Source: CAKZQX01 sp034437035 (GTDB lineage: Bacteria; Chloroflexota; Chloroflexia; Chloroflexales; Chloroflexaceae). Taken from it: a DNA stretch of 64,000 nt. Below, piece after piece: positions 9,075 to 16,779 of this stretch. The notes under the pieces are model-generated. The model searched no databases. It was not told the origin of the DNA and was given only the letters and a program-made list of their open reading frames with translations. How positions within the stretch are numbered: the first letter of the stretch is position 1; each line of letters opens with the position of its first letter. Made by a program: the position numbers and the translations under genes. The stretch covers positions 1 through 64,000 of the forward strand of contig DAOTUI010000171.1 in the NCBI GenBank assembly GCA_034437035.1. Reading direction: 5' to 3'.

Positions 9075-9141
9075 GGCAATTCTCCCGGTATAGCCCTGGC
9101 GGGTGATGCACGAGTAAGCGAGTGAGACCATACCCGTACGT

Positions 9142-9150
9142 AGTATAGCA
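9142..9150 (-). promoter_or_regulatory. Extended -10 for the ECF sigma gene
   Basis: On the minus strand the sequence reads TGcTATACT, placing the transcription start about 60 nt before the sigma start codon. No clear -35 is seen, as often with extended -10 promoters. Confidence 0.45.
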
Positions 9151-9218
9151 TGCGTCTTGCGTGCGAAATGTAATAGTTTCGTCATAAGAGCGTGATCAAA
9201 AAGTTATCGTGCGGGATG

Positions 9219-9227
9219 TGCTACAAT
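9219..9227 (+). promoter_or_regulatory. Extended -10 promoter of pcm (leaderless)
   Basis: TGcTACAAT ends at 9227. A start 6-8 bp further on falls at 9233-9235, only 2-4 nt before the pcm start codon at 9237. Any upstream in-frame start would precede the promoter, so the message is expected to be leaderless or nearly so. Confidence 0.6.
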
Positions 9228-9236
9228 GCAACTACT

Positions 9237-9878
9237 ATGGAACAGAAACGCGAACATATGGTGCATACGCAACTACGGCGACGCGGTATCAGTGATACCG
9301 CGGTGCTACAGGCAATGGGCACTGTGCCGCGGCATCTCTTCCTGCCGGAGTCTATCCGCACACAGGCCTATGAGGACCGCGCACTTCCTCTGGAGGAGGG
9401 GCAGACGATATCGCAACCCTTTATTGTGGCGCTGATGGCCCAGGCGTTGCAGTTGCAGAGGCATGAGCGGGTGCTGGAGATCGGCACCGGTTCGGGGTAT
9501 GCCGCCGCCGTGTTGAGCCACCTGTCCGCCGAGGTTTACACGGTTGAGACGGTACCGACGCTAACCGAGACGGCGCGTGTACGCCTGGCTGAACTGGGCT
9601 ACGGGAATATACATGTGCTTCAGGGTGACGGCACGGTGGGACTGCCTGAATATGCCCCCTTCGACGGAATTGTGGTCGCCGCCGCATCGCCCTGGGTGCC
9701 GCATCCACTGCGCCGGCAACTGGCCGTCGGTGGGCGGCTCGTGATCCCCGTCGGCGGGCGAGATGACCAGATGTTGCTCCGACTGACGCGGAGCAAGCAG
9801 GAGGTTCAGGTTGAGCGGCTGAGCGGGGTACGCTTTGTGCCCCTGCTGGGTGAGCATGCCTGGAAGGATGATCATTGA
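9237..9878 (+). CDS. pcm: Protein-L-isoaspartate O-methyltransferase
   Basis: 213 residues from ATG 9237. The enzyme methylates isoaspartyl residues in aged proteins using S-adenosylmethionine, a cytoplasmic repair step. Signatures: the family block LPLEEGQTISQPFIVALM, the SAM motif I VLEIGTGSGYAAAVLS, motif post-I VYTVETV, motif II FDGIVVAAA and the final LVIPVGG. The reading frame could begin at 9192, but the promoter -10 lies at 9219-9227, so the start at 9237 without ribosome site is preferred. Divergent from the ECF sigma gene; the downstream 260 bp carry hairpin element H7. Confidence 0.93.
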   Translation: MEQKREHMVHTQLRRRGISDTAVLQAMGTVPRHLFLPESIRTQAYEDRALPLEEGQTISQPFIVALMAQALQLQRHERVLEIGTGSGYAAAVLSHLSAEVYTVETVPTLTETARVRLAELGYGNIHVLQGDGTVGLPEYAPFDGIVVAAASPWVPHPLRRQLAVGGRLVIPVGGRDDQMLLRLTRSKQEVQVERLSGVRFVPLLGEHAWKDDH

Positions 9879-9887
9879 TGCGCTGCA

Positions 9888-10125
9888 CGCGATGAACATT
9901 CAAACCGGGCGTTTGATCCGCTATAGTATATAAAGTGACACGCGTTACGCGGTCGTTGACCCGGCAGGGCGGAAGATTCCTTTCTTTTCCATAAAAAATT
10001 TGCACCGTGTGCGAATTTTTTATGGAAAAGAAAAAAGAGTACCATGCTGCCGCAGGCGAATCGGGTTTTCATCGGGTCAAACGCCCAGTTTGAACACGCA
10101 CCGCGTAACGCGTGTAAAGTGATAA
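9888..10125 (-). repeat. Nested hairpin element H7 with an adjoining arm remnant
   Basis: Full copy in minus orientation at about 9932-10125. The outer 16-bp arms ACACGCGTTACGCGGT and ACCGCGTAACGCGTGT are exact complements. The central stem (9982-10028) uses CCATAAAAAATTtGCAC with one mismatch and triloop CGT. Before it, 9888-9930 repeats part of an outer arm (ATTCAAACCGGGCGTTTGATC), the remnant of a second, truncated copy. Confidence 0.88.
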
Positions 10126-10147
10126 AAGAAAGAAGGAGCAACGAACT

Positions 10148-10774
10148 GTGCGTAATATTCTCTCGTCCCCGGATGAACGCGCCTTTGCCGGTGGCACCAA
10201 TGACAATATTGAACTACTGAAGGCCTGGGCCGGAACATCCCTGGCATTTGCGATCTTTATAGTGGGTGGACAGGTTCTCCAACCAGGGTTTCTAACATTC
10301 CTGATCATCGCAGCCATAACCTGTGGCATCGGCTTTCTGTTACACGAACTGGCCCACCGCATTGTGGCACGCAACTATGGCGCAGAGGCACACTTTGTTG
10401 CCAATAACCCCTGGCTGCTGCTCTCAATTGTGATTGCCTTTGCAAGTATTTTCATTGCGGCCCCCGGCGCTGTCTGGCATCGTGGCTACCTGACCAAGCG
10501 CCAGGGCGGGATGATTGCACTGGCGGGACCGGCGACGAATCTGGCGCTGGCGGTGCTCTTTCTGCTGTTGAGTTTTGCGATCCCCGCCGGCGGCTTTTTG
10601 TCGGCGATGGCGTTTGTCGGCTACCAGATCAACGCCTGGCTGGGGTTGTTTAATATGATCCCCGCCGGGCCGTTCGATGGCGCGAAGGTACTCAACTGGA
10701 GTCCGGTGGTGTTTGGTGTGACGGTGGCGATTGCGATTGTTCTTGTATTTGTACTGCCTCGGGTGGTCTTTTAA
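10148..10774 (+). CDS. M50 (site-2-protease-like) membrane metalloprotease
   Basis: 208 residues with about five membrane segments. The zinc site HELAH lies in a membrane helix (GFLLHELAHRIVA), and a later helix carries NMIPAGPFDGAKV, which matches the N-x-x-P-x-x-x-x-D-G block providing the third zinc ligand in M50 proteases. Together these support an intramembrane protease, although the protein is short and lacks PDZ or CBS domains, resembling archaeal and Chloroflexota small M50 members. GTG start at 10148 with AAGGAG about 9 nt upstream. Substrate unknown; cleaved anti-sigma factors are common targets of the family, and an ECF sigma gene is encoded 1 kb away, but no link is shown. Confidence 0.83.
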   Translation: MRNILSSPDERAFAGGTNDNIELLKAWAGTSLAFAIFIVGGQVLQPGFLTFLIIAAITCGIGFLLHELAHRIVARNYGAEAHFVANNPWLLLSIVIAFASIFIAAPGAVWHRGYLTKRQGGMIALAGPATNLALAVLFLLLSFAIPAGGFLSAMAFVGYQINAWLGLFNMIPAGPFDGAKVLNWSPVVFGVTVAIAIVLVFVLPRVVF

Positions 10775-10838
10775 CCTGTCAACCCTGGGGCGGACGTGCT
10801 TATGAATGTTGAAAACATAGGCCAGATATGAAATGACC

Positions 10839-11180
10839 AGGAGTCCCGGCTGATGACGTTTGAAAACCTGGCATAGTCCAGATATGAAATGACCGGGAGT
10901 CCCGGCTTTAGCCGGTGGAATACCTGCCGGGACAGCGGCAGACTGCCGGGAATGCCTGGTCCGGCTGAAGCCGGGACTCCTGAGCGGCAATATCCGGATT
11001 GAACATGCAACGTTCTTTAGCCGGTGGAATACCTGCCGGGACAGCGGCAGACTGCCGGGAATGCCTGGTCCGGCTGAAGCCGGGACTCCGGTCCAGCGGA
11101 TGTCCGAATTTAATGTTCAACGTTCATAAGCCGGGACTCCGGTCCAGCGATGTCCGGATTTAATGTTCAACGTTCATCAG
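10839..11180. repeat. REP-like block of GGAGTCCCGGC hairpins
   Basis: Two identical ~74-bp units (10907-10980 and 11016-11089) start with TTTAGCCGGTGGAATACC and end with CCGGCTGAAGCCGGGACTCC. With the preceding GGAGTCCCGGC the first forms a hairpin with ~20-bp arms. Further partial units (GGAGTCCCGGC and GCCGGGACTCCGGTCCAGC) continue to 11180 with the trailer TTAATGTTCAACGTTCAT repeated. No coding function is seen between the M50 gene and tpiA. Confidence 0.8.
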
Positions 11181-11257
11181 CATGTCCCTACCGCCCCTTG
11201 GGAGCGGTTCCACCGGGTGTGACGTATGTTCTTGCACAACGCCACGCATCGTTGGCA

Positions 11258-11325
11258 GAAACGGCGGCTCCAAGCCGCCGCTCCGTTGCGCGTGGTTTGG
11301 AGCGGCGGCTTGGAGCCGCCGAATG
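11258..11325. repeat. Inverted repeat GGCGGCTCCAAGCCGCC
   Basis: GGCGGCTCCAAGCCGCCGCT and its complement flank an 18-bp spacer; each arm is itself nearly palindromic. A wider imperfect pair (CCACCGGGTGTGACG before, CGTCACACCCGGTTCC after) brackets it. It lies about 150 bp upstream of tpiA. Role unknown; REP-like. Confidence 0.7.
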
Positions 11326-11472
11326 CAGGCAAGAGCACATCCATATAATGCAGAACAATAACAATTCGTCACACCCGGTTCCACCCGGCAGGTTGCAGTA
11401 TCCCGGCAAAGCTGGTATGTTTTGCGGTTGTGCGCGTACGATTCTGGATAATCATGTCGAAGGAGGACGGCT

Positions 11473-12225
11473 ATGCGGATTCCCTTACTGGCAGGGAACT
11501 GGAAAATGTACAAAACGACCGGCGAGGCGGTGGAACTGGTGGAGGGGTTGCTCAAGGGTCTGGGTACATTGAAGGAGCGTGAGGTGCTGGTCTGCCCACC
11601 CTATACGGCGCTGGAGCGAGTGAGTAAGCTGGTGGCAAACACACCGATTGCGCTGGGCGCACAGGATATCTTCTACGAGAAGGAAGGCGCGTACACCGGC
11701 GCAATTGCCCCGCAGATGCTCAAGGATGTCGGCTGTACCTATGTGATTGTCGGGCATAGCGAACGCCGCCAGGTGTTTGGCGATACCGATGAAACCGTGA
11801 ACCGCAAACTGAAGGCGGCCCTTGCCAATGATCTGCGCCCGATTATGTGCGTCGGTGAGAGCAAACCGCAGCGCGACGGCGGGCAGGCCGAGGAGATTGT
11901 CGTTAACCAGGTACGCAACGGCCTGGCCGATGTGACAGCGGCGCAGATGCAGTCGGTTGTGGTCGCCTACGAGCCAATCTGGGCCATTGGTACGGGCGAT
12001 ACGGCAACGCCGGCTGATGCGCAGGCGATGCATGCCGCGATCCGCCGGACGCTGACCGAGTTGTACGGCACGGATACCGCCAATAGCATCCGCATTCAGT
12101 ATGGCGGCAGCGTGAAGCCGGACAATGTTGATGAACTGATGTCGCAGCCCGATATTGACGGCGCGCTTGTCGGTGGCGCGTCGCTCAAGGCCGATAACTT
12201 CTTGCGGATCATTCACTTTCAATAG
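11473..12225 (+). CDS. tpiA: Triosephosphate isomerase
   Basis: 250 residues, normal for the family. It interconverts dihydroxyacetone phosphate and glyceraldehyde-3-phosphate in glycolysis and gluconeogenesis, cytoplasmic. All catalytic elements are visible: N9 and K11 in GNWKMYK, H95 in VIVGHSERR, E167 in VAYEPIWAIGTG, the flexible lid following it, and the phosphate-binding YGGSVKPDN and ALVGGASL. A strong ribosome site (AAGGAGG) lies 6 nt before the ATG. In many Chloroflexota tpiA is next to gapA/pgk; here it stands alone between repeats and a VWA gene. Confidence 0.97.
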   Translation: MRIPLLAGNWKMYKTTGEAVELVEGLLKGLGTLKEREVLVCPPYTALERVSKLVANTPIALGAQDIFYEKEGAYTGAIAPQMLKDVGCTYVIVGHSERRQVFGDTDETVNRKLKAALANDLRPIMCVGESKPQRDGGQAEEIVVNQVRNGLADVTAAQMQSVVVAYEPIWAIGTGDTATPADAQAMHAAIRRTLTELYGTDTANSIRIQYGGSVKPDNVDELMSQPDIDGALVGGASLKADNFLRIIHFQ

Positions 12226-12273
12226 ATCGAGAACGGATAGGTCGGCAACAGGCGGCGTCCGGTCGCCCGTCTT

Positions 12274-12320
12274 CACATCGCAGGTTGCAGCACCCCCCTG
12301 TGTCTGTCACCTGCGATGTG
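12274..12320. terminator. Possible terminator hairpin after tpiA
   Basis: CACATCGCAGGT (12274-12285) pairs perfectly with ACCTGCGATGTG (12309-12320) across a 23-nt loop. No U-tract follows, so a role in termination is tentative. Confidence 0.4.
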
Positions 12321-12434
12321 TGATCTATTGACCAGCCAGGGAGCAGTGTATGCTTGTTGAGATCGGTGTCATTCCGGGAGATAGCGTTGTTGCGTGAGAC
12401 AAAGAACAAGATTGTTTCACATTTTCGGGGACTG

Positions 12435-12443
12435 TGCTACACT
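12435..12443 (+). promoter_or_regulatory. Extended -10 promoter of the VWA gene
   Basis: TGcTACACT with a weak TTTCAC 17 bp upstream. The leader to the start codon at 12600 would be about 150 nt. Confidence 0.45.
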
Positions 12444-12599
12444 ACAGGCTGGCGGGGTGCAACTCATGCACCGCGCCGGACGTAGTGCTAATGAGACAAA
12501 ACAAGGTAAATCAAACGCAGGGCGGAGCAGCTTCCCTGCGATATCATGACCAATTAACACCAACTCAACCTGGATAAGTATACAAAGGAGATGACATTC

Positions 12600-13862
12600 A
12601 TGGCCGGTGAAGTAGATCTGCGAGCAGCGCTTGCGCGCCCCTTTGTTGCCGCCACCAACACTGCCCAGGTGGCCTATCTGCTACTGGAGATCCAGCCAAC
12701 TCAGCAGGTGGCCCAGGTGCGTATGCCGGTCAATGTGAGTTTTGTGCTGGACCGCAGCGGCTCAATGCGCGGCGAGAAGATTGACCGGGTTCGGCGGGCC
12801 GCCACCACCGCGCTGGATCTGCTTGATGCGCAGGATACGGTTTCGATTGTGATTTTTGACCATCGCACCGAGGTGCTAATTCCATCAACCTCGGTGCAAA
12901 ACCGCCCTGAGTTGCAAGCGAAGATCAGCCGTATTCGTGATGCCGGCGGCACCCGCATTGCCCCGGCAGTCGAGCGCGCCCTGCGCGAGATCGAGAAGGT
13001 CGGCGACACGGGCATTCGGCGTATGCTGCTCCTGACCGACGGGCAGACGGAGCACGAGAAGGAGTGTCTGCTCCGCGCCGAGGATGCCGGGCAGCGCGGG
13101 GTGCCGATTACCGCGCTGGGCGTCGGCAGCGACTGGAACGAAGATCTGCTCATTGATATGGCGAATCGCTCCGGCGGTACAGCAGACTATATCGCGCAGC
13201 CCGACAAGATTACCGACTACTTCCAGAATACCGTGCAGCGCGCGCAATCCACGGTCGTCCGCAATGCCGACCTGATCCTGCGGCTGGTACAGGGCGTGAC
13301 TCCCCGCGCCGTCTGGCAGGTGATCCCGCTGATTGACAACCTGGGTTACCGGCCCATTTCGGATCGGGATGTCAGCGTCCCGCTGGGCGAACTGGAGATG
13401 GGCCAGGGCCGCACGCTGCTGATTGAACTGCTGGTGGACCCGCGTCCGGCCGGGCAGTACCGTGTGGGTCAGGCCGAAGCCGTCTATGATATTCCGGCTC
13501 TCGGTCTGGCCCAGGAGAAGGCCCGCGTCGATGTGCTGCTGACCTTTACCGGCGACCCGGCGCAACTCAACCAGGTCAACCCGCCGGTGATGAATATTGT
13601 CGAGAAGATCAGCGCCTTCAAGCTGCAGACACGGGCGCTGCAAGACCTGCAGACGGGCGATGTCGGCAATGCCACACAGAAGCTGAAGAGTGCCGTCACC
13701 CGCCTGCTGAACCAGGGCGAGGTCGAACTGGCCGAAACCATGCAGCAGGAGGTCGAGAATCTCGAAAAGGACGGCAAGCTGAGCAGCGAGGGTCAGAAGA
13801 CCATCAAATTCGGGACGCGCAAAACGGTGCGCCTGAGCGACCTGGATCTGCCGAAGGAGTAG
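12600..13862 (+). CDS. Von Willebrand factor A domain protein
   Basis: 420 residues, no signal peptide or membrane segment, so probably cytoplasmic. The VWA domain spans about 43-215 with an intact metal-ion-dependent adhesion site: D51-x-S53-x-S55 in VLDRSGSMRG, a threonine in GGTRIAPA, and an aspartate in LLLTDGQTE. A beta-rich region follows (about 230-340), then a helical C-terminus (345-410). The arrangement matches the stand-alone VWA proteins related to Mg-chelatase/CoxE-type partners, but the function is not known. ATG 12600 is preferred over 12591 because the AAGGAG site overlaps the earlier ATG. No kinase, FHA or AAA+ partner is next to it. Confidence 0.85.
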   Translation: MAGEVDLRAALARPFVAATNTAQVAYLLLEIQPTQQVAQVRMPVNVSFVLDRSGSMRGEKIDRVRRAATTALDLLDAQDTVSIVIFDHRTEVLIPSTSVQNRPELQAKISRIRDAGGTRIAPAVERALREIEKVGDTGIRRMLLLTDGQTEHEKECLLRAEDAGQRGVPITALGVGSDWNEDLLIDMANRSGGTADYIAQPDKITDYFQNTVQRAQSTVVRNADLILRLVQGVTPRAVWQVIPLIDNLGYRPISDRDVSVPLGELEMGQGRTLLIELLVDPRPAGQYRVGQAEAVYDIPALGLAQEKARVDVLLTFTGDPAQLNQVNPPVMNIVEKISAFKLQTRALQDLQTGDVGNATQKLKSAVTRLLNQGEVELAETMQQEVENLEKDGKLSSEGQKTIKFGTRKTVRLSDLDLPKE

Positions 13863-13903
13863 GCTGTAGTCCGTAGGCCGTAATTTTCAGGGTGGGATTT
13901 TTT

Positions 13904-14070
13904 GGTAGGGACGTGCTTCTGCGCGTCCGTTCGCCCATCCTGTGATCAACGTTTTCGGTAGGGACGCGCTGCTGCGCGTCCACAGCCGTGTCTGGTAGGG
14001 ACGTGCTTCTGCGCGTCCGCTCGCCCATCCTGTGATCAACGTTTTCGGTAGGGACGCGCTGCTGCGCGTC
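13904..14070. repeat. Direct repeat of GGACGCGC-TGCT-GCGCGTCC hairpins
   Basis: Two 77-bp copies (13904-13980, 13994-14070) that differ at about one base, 90 bp apart. Each holds two short hairpins of the type GGACGCGC tgct GCGCGTCC preceded by GGTAG, spaced by TCGCCCATCCTGTGATCAAC. Four hairpins in total, REP-like. They lie between the convergent VWA and fabL genes. Confidence 0.85.
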
Positions 14071-14125
14071 CGCCCGCTGACTGGCGAGAACTTCACCCGG
14101 AACCACTCCATGTCCTGCATCTCTG

Positions 14126-14222
14126 ACGACGGACGACGGTGTACGGACTACCGACGACGGACTACCGACGACGGATTACCGACGACGGATTACCGACGAC
14201 GGTGTACGAACTACCGACGACG
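14126..14222. repeat. Tandem short repeat GACTACCGACGACG
   Basis: About six degenerate units of roughly 15 bp ending next to the fabL stop codon. A short related stretch occurs at 5230-5262 before the ABC transporter. Simple-sequence expansion; no coding function. Confidence 0.75.
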
Positions 14223-14228
14223 CCAGGG

Positions 14229-14987
14229 CTACATCATCAGCGAGTAGCCGCCATCGACAATGATCGTCTGGCCGCGAATCATACGGGCGGCGGGTGAGCA
14301 GAGGAAGGCCACAACCTCGGCGAGATCGTCGGGTTCGAGCATGCGCCCGGCGGGAGTGCGCTGCCTGACCGCGTCAATCATCGTCTGCCCCTGGTTGTCA
14401 AAATGTCGCAGCGCGTCCGTTTCAACCAGCCCGCCGCTGACGGCATTGACGACGATATTCTGGTCGGCCAGTTCCACCGCCAGGTAGCGCGTTAGCGTCT
14501 CAATCGCCGCTTTGCTCACCCCGACGGCCACATAGTCCGGCAGCACCCGGCTGCTGCCCAAACTGCTAATGCCGACAATCGCACCGCCGCCCCGCGCCGC
14601 CATCAGCGGAGCAGCCCGCTGCGCGCATAACAGCAGCGACCGCGCATTGATATTCTGGGTCCACTCCCAGCCCCGCGTATCCTGCTCCATCGCGGGTCGC
14701 AAAAAGCCGCTGGCCGCATTGCACACCAGAATGTCTAACCCGCCCGCCTGTTCGCGCACCGCTTCAAACAGCGTGTCGATTTTGGCCTCATCACCGACAT
14801 GGGCGCGCACAATGAACGCCTGCCGCCCCAGCGCGCGAATCGCCTCGGCGGTCTCCTCGGCGGCAGCGCGGTTCCGAAAGAAGTTGACGACAATATCCGC
14901 ACCGGCGTGGGCCAGGCGCAGCGCAATTGCCCGCCCGATACCCCGCGACGAGCCGGTGATCAGTGCAATCTTTCCCGTAAAGTCCAT
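14229..14987 (-). CDS. fabL: Enoyl-ACP reductase of the FabL type (SDR)
   Basis: 252 residues, short-chain dehydrogenase fold. The NAD(P)H site is ALITGSSRGIGRAIA at the N-terminus and the structural block is LVCNAAS. The active-site spacing is Y-x6-K (YVAVGVSK), the pattern of FabL-type enoyl-ACP reductases, not the Y-x3-K of ordinary SDRs; the flanking GISSLGSSR and ETLTRYLAVEL also fit FabL. The role would be the last reduction of fatty-acid elongation. The start at 14987 has GAGGGG 6 nt upstream; the frame extends to 15149 without support. The gene ends next to a tandem repeat. A related but different substrate cannot be excluded. Confidence 0.82.
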   Translation of the reverse strand: MDFTGKIALITGSSRGIGRAIALRLAHAGADIVVNFFRNRAAAEETAEAIRALGRQAFIVRAHVGDEAKIDTLFEAVREQAGGLDILVCNAASGFLRPAMEQDTRGWEWTQNINARSLLLCAQRAAPLMAARGGGAIVGISSLGSSRVLPDYVAVGVSKAAIETLTRYLAVELADQNIVVNAVSGGLVETDALRHFDNQGQTMIDAVRQRTPAGRMLEPDDLAEVVAFLCSPAARMIRGQTIIVDGGYSLMM

Positions 14988-15129
14988 GCATACCCCTCGT
15001 GGACGACACATCACATAACCGGAAGGAAATCCTCCCGCGCCATTGTACCGCAAGTCTGGAGTGTGGTTGCGTTGCAGCCATTTGCGAACCGCATATCGCG
15101 CATATGTCGGGTTCATGTCGTCAAATCCC

Positions 15130-15159
15130 TTGACAACCCCCTGAGACACATGTTATAAT
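15130..15159 (+). promoter_or_regulatory. Strong promoter of the tRNA pair
   Basis: TTGACA (15130-15135), 18-bp spacer, TGtTATAAT (15151-15159). The start lies near 15166, about 10 nt before tRNA-Ile. A GC-rich stretch CCGCGAG follows the -10, as in stringently controlled stable-RNA promoters. Confidence 0.85.
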
Positions 15160-15175
15160 CCCGCGAGTGTGAGAC

Positions 15176-15252
15176 GGGCGCATAGCTCAGTTGGTTAGAG
15201 CGCAATCCTGATAAGATTGAGGTCCCTGGTTCGAGTCCAGGTGCGCCCACCA
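15176..15252 (+). tRNA. tRNA-Ile (anticodon GAT)
   Basis: 77 nt including an encoded CCA. Acceptor GGGCGCA/TGCGCCC, anticodon arm CAATC-CTGATAA-GATTG, and T-loop GGTTCGAGTCC are all intact. It is co-transcribed with the tRNA-Ala gene 55 bp downstream. Confidence 0.97.
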
Positions 15253-15307
15253 TAGGGAGCCAATCAGGTAGATTGTGGATTGATCATCCGCAATCTACCG
15301 TTGTGTT

Positions 15308-15383
15308 GGGGCGGTAGCTCAGTTGGGAGAGCACCTGCTTTGCACGCAGGGGGTCAGGAGTTCGAGTCTCCTTCGCTCCACCA
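15308..15383 (+). tRNA. tRNA-Ala (anticodon TGC)
   Basis: 76 nt including an encoded CCA. Acceptor GGGGCGG/TCGCTCC with two G-U pairs, anticodon arm CCTGC-TTTGCAC-GCAGG, T-loop GTTCGAGTC. Ile(GAT)-Ala(TGC) pairs usually sit between 16S and 23S rRNA; here they stand without rRNA. Confidence 0.97.
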
Positions 15384-15397
15384 GCATTCGGCAGCAG

Positions 15398-15432
15398 AAC
15401 GCGGAAGAACGAAAACGTTCTTCCGCGTTTTT
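15398..15432 (+). terminator. Intrinsic terminator of the tRNA operon
   Basis: A 14-bp perfect stem (AACGCGGAAGAACG with its complement), AAAA loop, and a run of T directly after. Ends the Ile-Ala transcript. Confidence 0.9.
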
Positions 15433-15688
15433 GCGTGGTTTCCTGTTCTGCATAGAGAATAACACTCAAAATAACTCCCACGAAAGTTTGTATCGCCGGT
15501 CCGGTTGCATCACCACGCCCACCCGCAGCCCCGAATGGGTGTTCTTGTGCTGTCGTCCTCCAACCAATGCTCCTTTGCCGGTTGCCTTTAAGCAAATCGC
15601 ACAGTAGCGTTACCCGCTACAGTATGCATTAGCACCGACGGCGCACATGCGCTATGATGAGGACGGCAGAACGAAACAAGGAAGCGTG

Positions 15689-15781
15689 ATGAAAACCGAT
15701 ATCCCGTTGAAACGGTTGACGCGCCTCTGCGCCGCCGATCTGCCGGCGCTCGTGGTCAGGAGGAACGTTGAAACGTTCTAA
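15689..15781 (+). pseudogene. Start of a gene cut short after ~30 codons
   Basis: ATG with AAGGAAG 8 nt upstream opens a 30-codon frame beginning MKTDIPLKRLTRLCAADL that ends in a short 9-bp repeat (AACGTTCTA, three times, 15764-15796). The opening resembles N-termini of Rpn/DUF4351-type nuclease-like proteins common in Chloroflexota, by memory only. The remainder of 15434-15971 holds no recognisable gene. Confidence 0.35.
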
Positions 15782-15893
15782 CGTTCTAACGTTCTCATGA
15801 AGCCGACTCACTCAGGAATGTTTCAGGCCAGAGCACTGCGATTGTCACCTCGCTGTACTGCCTGAGGCAAATGTTGGGTCGCACCATGAGCTT

Positions 15894-15922
15894 TTGTCAA
15901 AAGTTCTTGAGTCGGGTATACT
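15894..15922 (+). promoter_or_regulatory. Promoter of the sigma/CHAT cluster
   Basis: TTGTCA (15894-15899), exact 17-bp spacer, TATACT (15917-15922). The start near 15929 excludes the upstream part of the open frame and favours ATG 15972 for the sigma gene. Confidence 0.75.
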
Positions 15923-15971
15923 AAATTTTGCGCACTATCCTGACCAGACATCGTTGCTCACCAACCATTGG

Positions 15972-16691
15972 ATGAGTATGGTAAATCCAAATCTACAACA
16001 TATCGACTTGAGCGAAATTATTGCCCAATGTGATCAGGAGGCACAGCAAACACGCCGGCAGGAAGTTGGACACTGCTTCGAGTTGTTTCGCCGCGCTATT
16101 GAAGGACACGATCAGGCTGCCTGGGTAGCGTTGGAGCATCAATATCGCCGGCTTATGCTTGGCTGGGTCCATGCGTACCCGGGCGCAGATCTGCCGCTAG
16201 AGGATAGTGACGGCATTGTCCAGGAAGCACTTGAACGCTTCTGGCGGAGCCTGACAAAGCGCGGCGTAACAGAACATTTTGACCATGTTGGCGCACTGCT
16301 CAAGTATCTGCGCCAGTGTGTGATTGCGACAATCCTGGATCAACAGCGTCGCGCGCAACGCCGTCAGCGCCTGGTAGAACGTCTATCTGTCGCACCAGCA
16401 GCTATGCTTGTACAAAACTCACCCGAAGAAACCATTGTGCAAGAGCTGTACCAGTCAGAACAGCTTCAGCATATCCGGCAGTGGTTGCAGCACAATATTA
16501 CCAACCCCCAGGAACGGCGCATCCTGGCCCTTTCATATGAGCATGAGCTGACGCCGGCCCAGATTGCTGCGCAGTTTCCCGATGAGTTTGCCGATGCACA
16601 GACGGTACGCCGAATGAAAGAACGCGTGCTCAAACGTGCCCGGCGTGCCCTGGTCGAAAAAGTCGCTGATCCGGAATCATCTCATACCTGA
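15972..16691 (+). CDS. ECF-like sigma factor of the CHAT cluster
   Basis: 239 residues. A region-2-like part (about 40-110: FRRAIEGHDQAAWVALEHQY, then IVQEALERFWRSL) and a region-4-like part (about 165-225: LTPAQIAAQFPDEFADAQTV, then RRMKERVLKRARRAL) are visible. The match to standard ECF factors is weak, especially in region 4, where the recognition helix appears to contain an insertion (PDEFAD), so a divergent group is likely. The start at 15972 is set by the promoter at 15894-15922. It is followed after 88 bp by a putative anti-sigma gene and then by a TPR-CHAT protease gene that overlaps the latter. This order suggests the three act together. Confidence 0.7.
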   Translation: MSMVNPNLQHIDLSEIIAQCDQEAQQTRRQEVGHCFELFRRAIEGHDQAAWVALEHQYRRLMLGWVHAYPGADLPLEDSDGIVQEALERFWRSLTKRGVTEHFDHVGALLKYLRQCVIATILDQQRRAQRRQRLVERLSVAPAAMLVQNSPEETIVQELYQSEQLQHIRQWLQHNITNPQERRILALSYEHELTPAQIAAQFPDEFADAQTVRRMKERVLKRARRALVEKVADPESSHT

Positions 16692-16779
16692 AGTTATTTG
16701 CGATCACCGAGCGTTGAGTAATAGTAGTTAGAGCGCACGTGCTCAACGTAAGACATAAACGGCAAGAAGGGCAGAGCCG

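Noticed and set aside
11160..11572. Open frames in the spacer before tpiA
   Set aside because: They read through inverted repeats on both strands and overlap the tpiA start; no support as genes.
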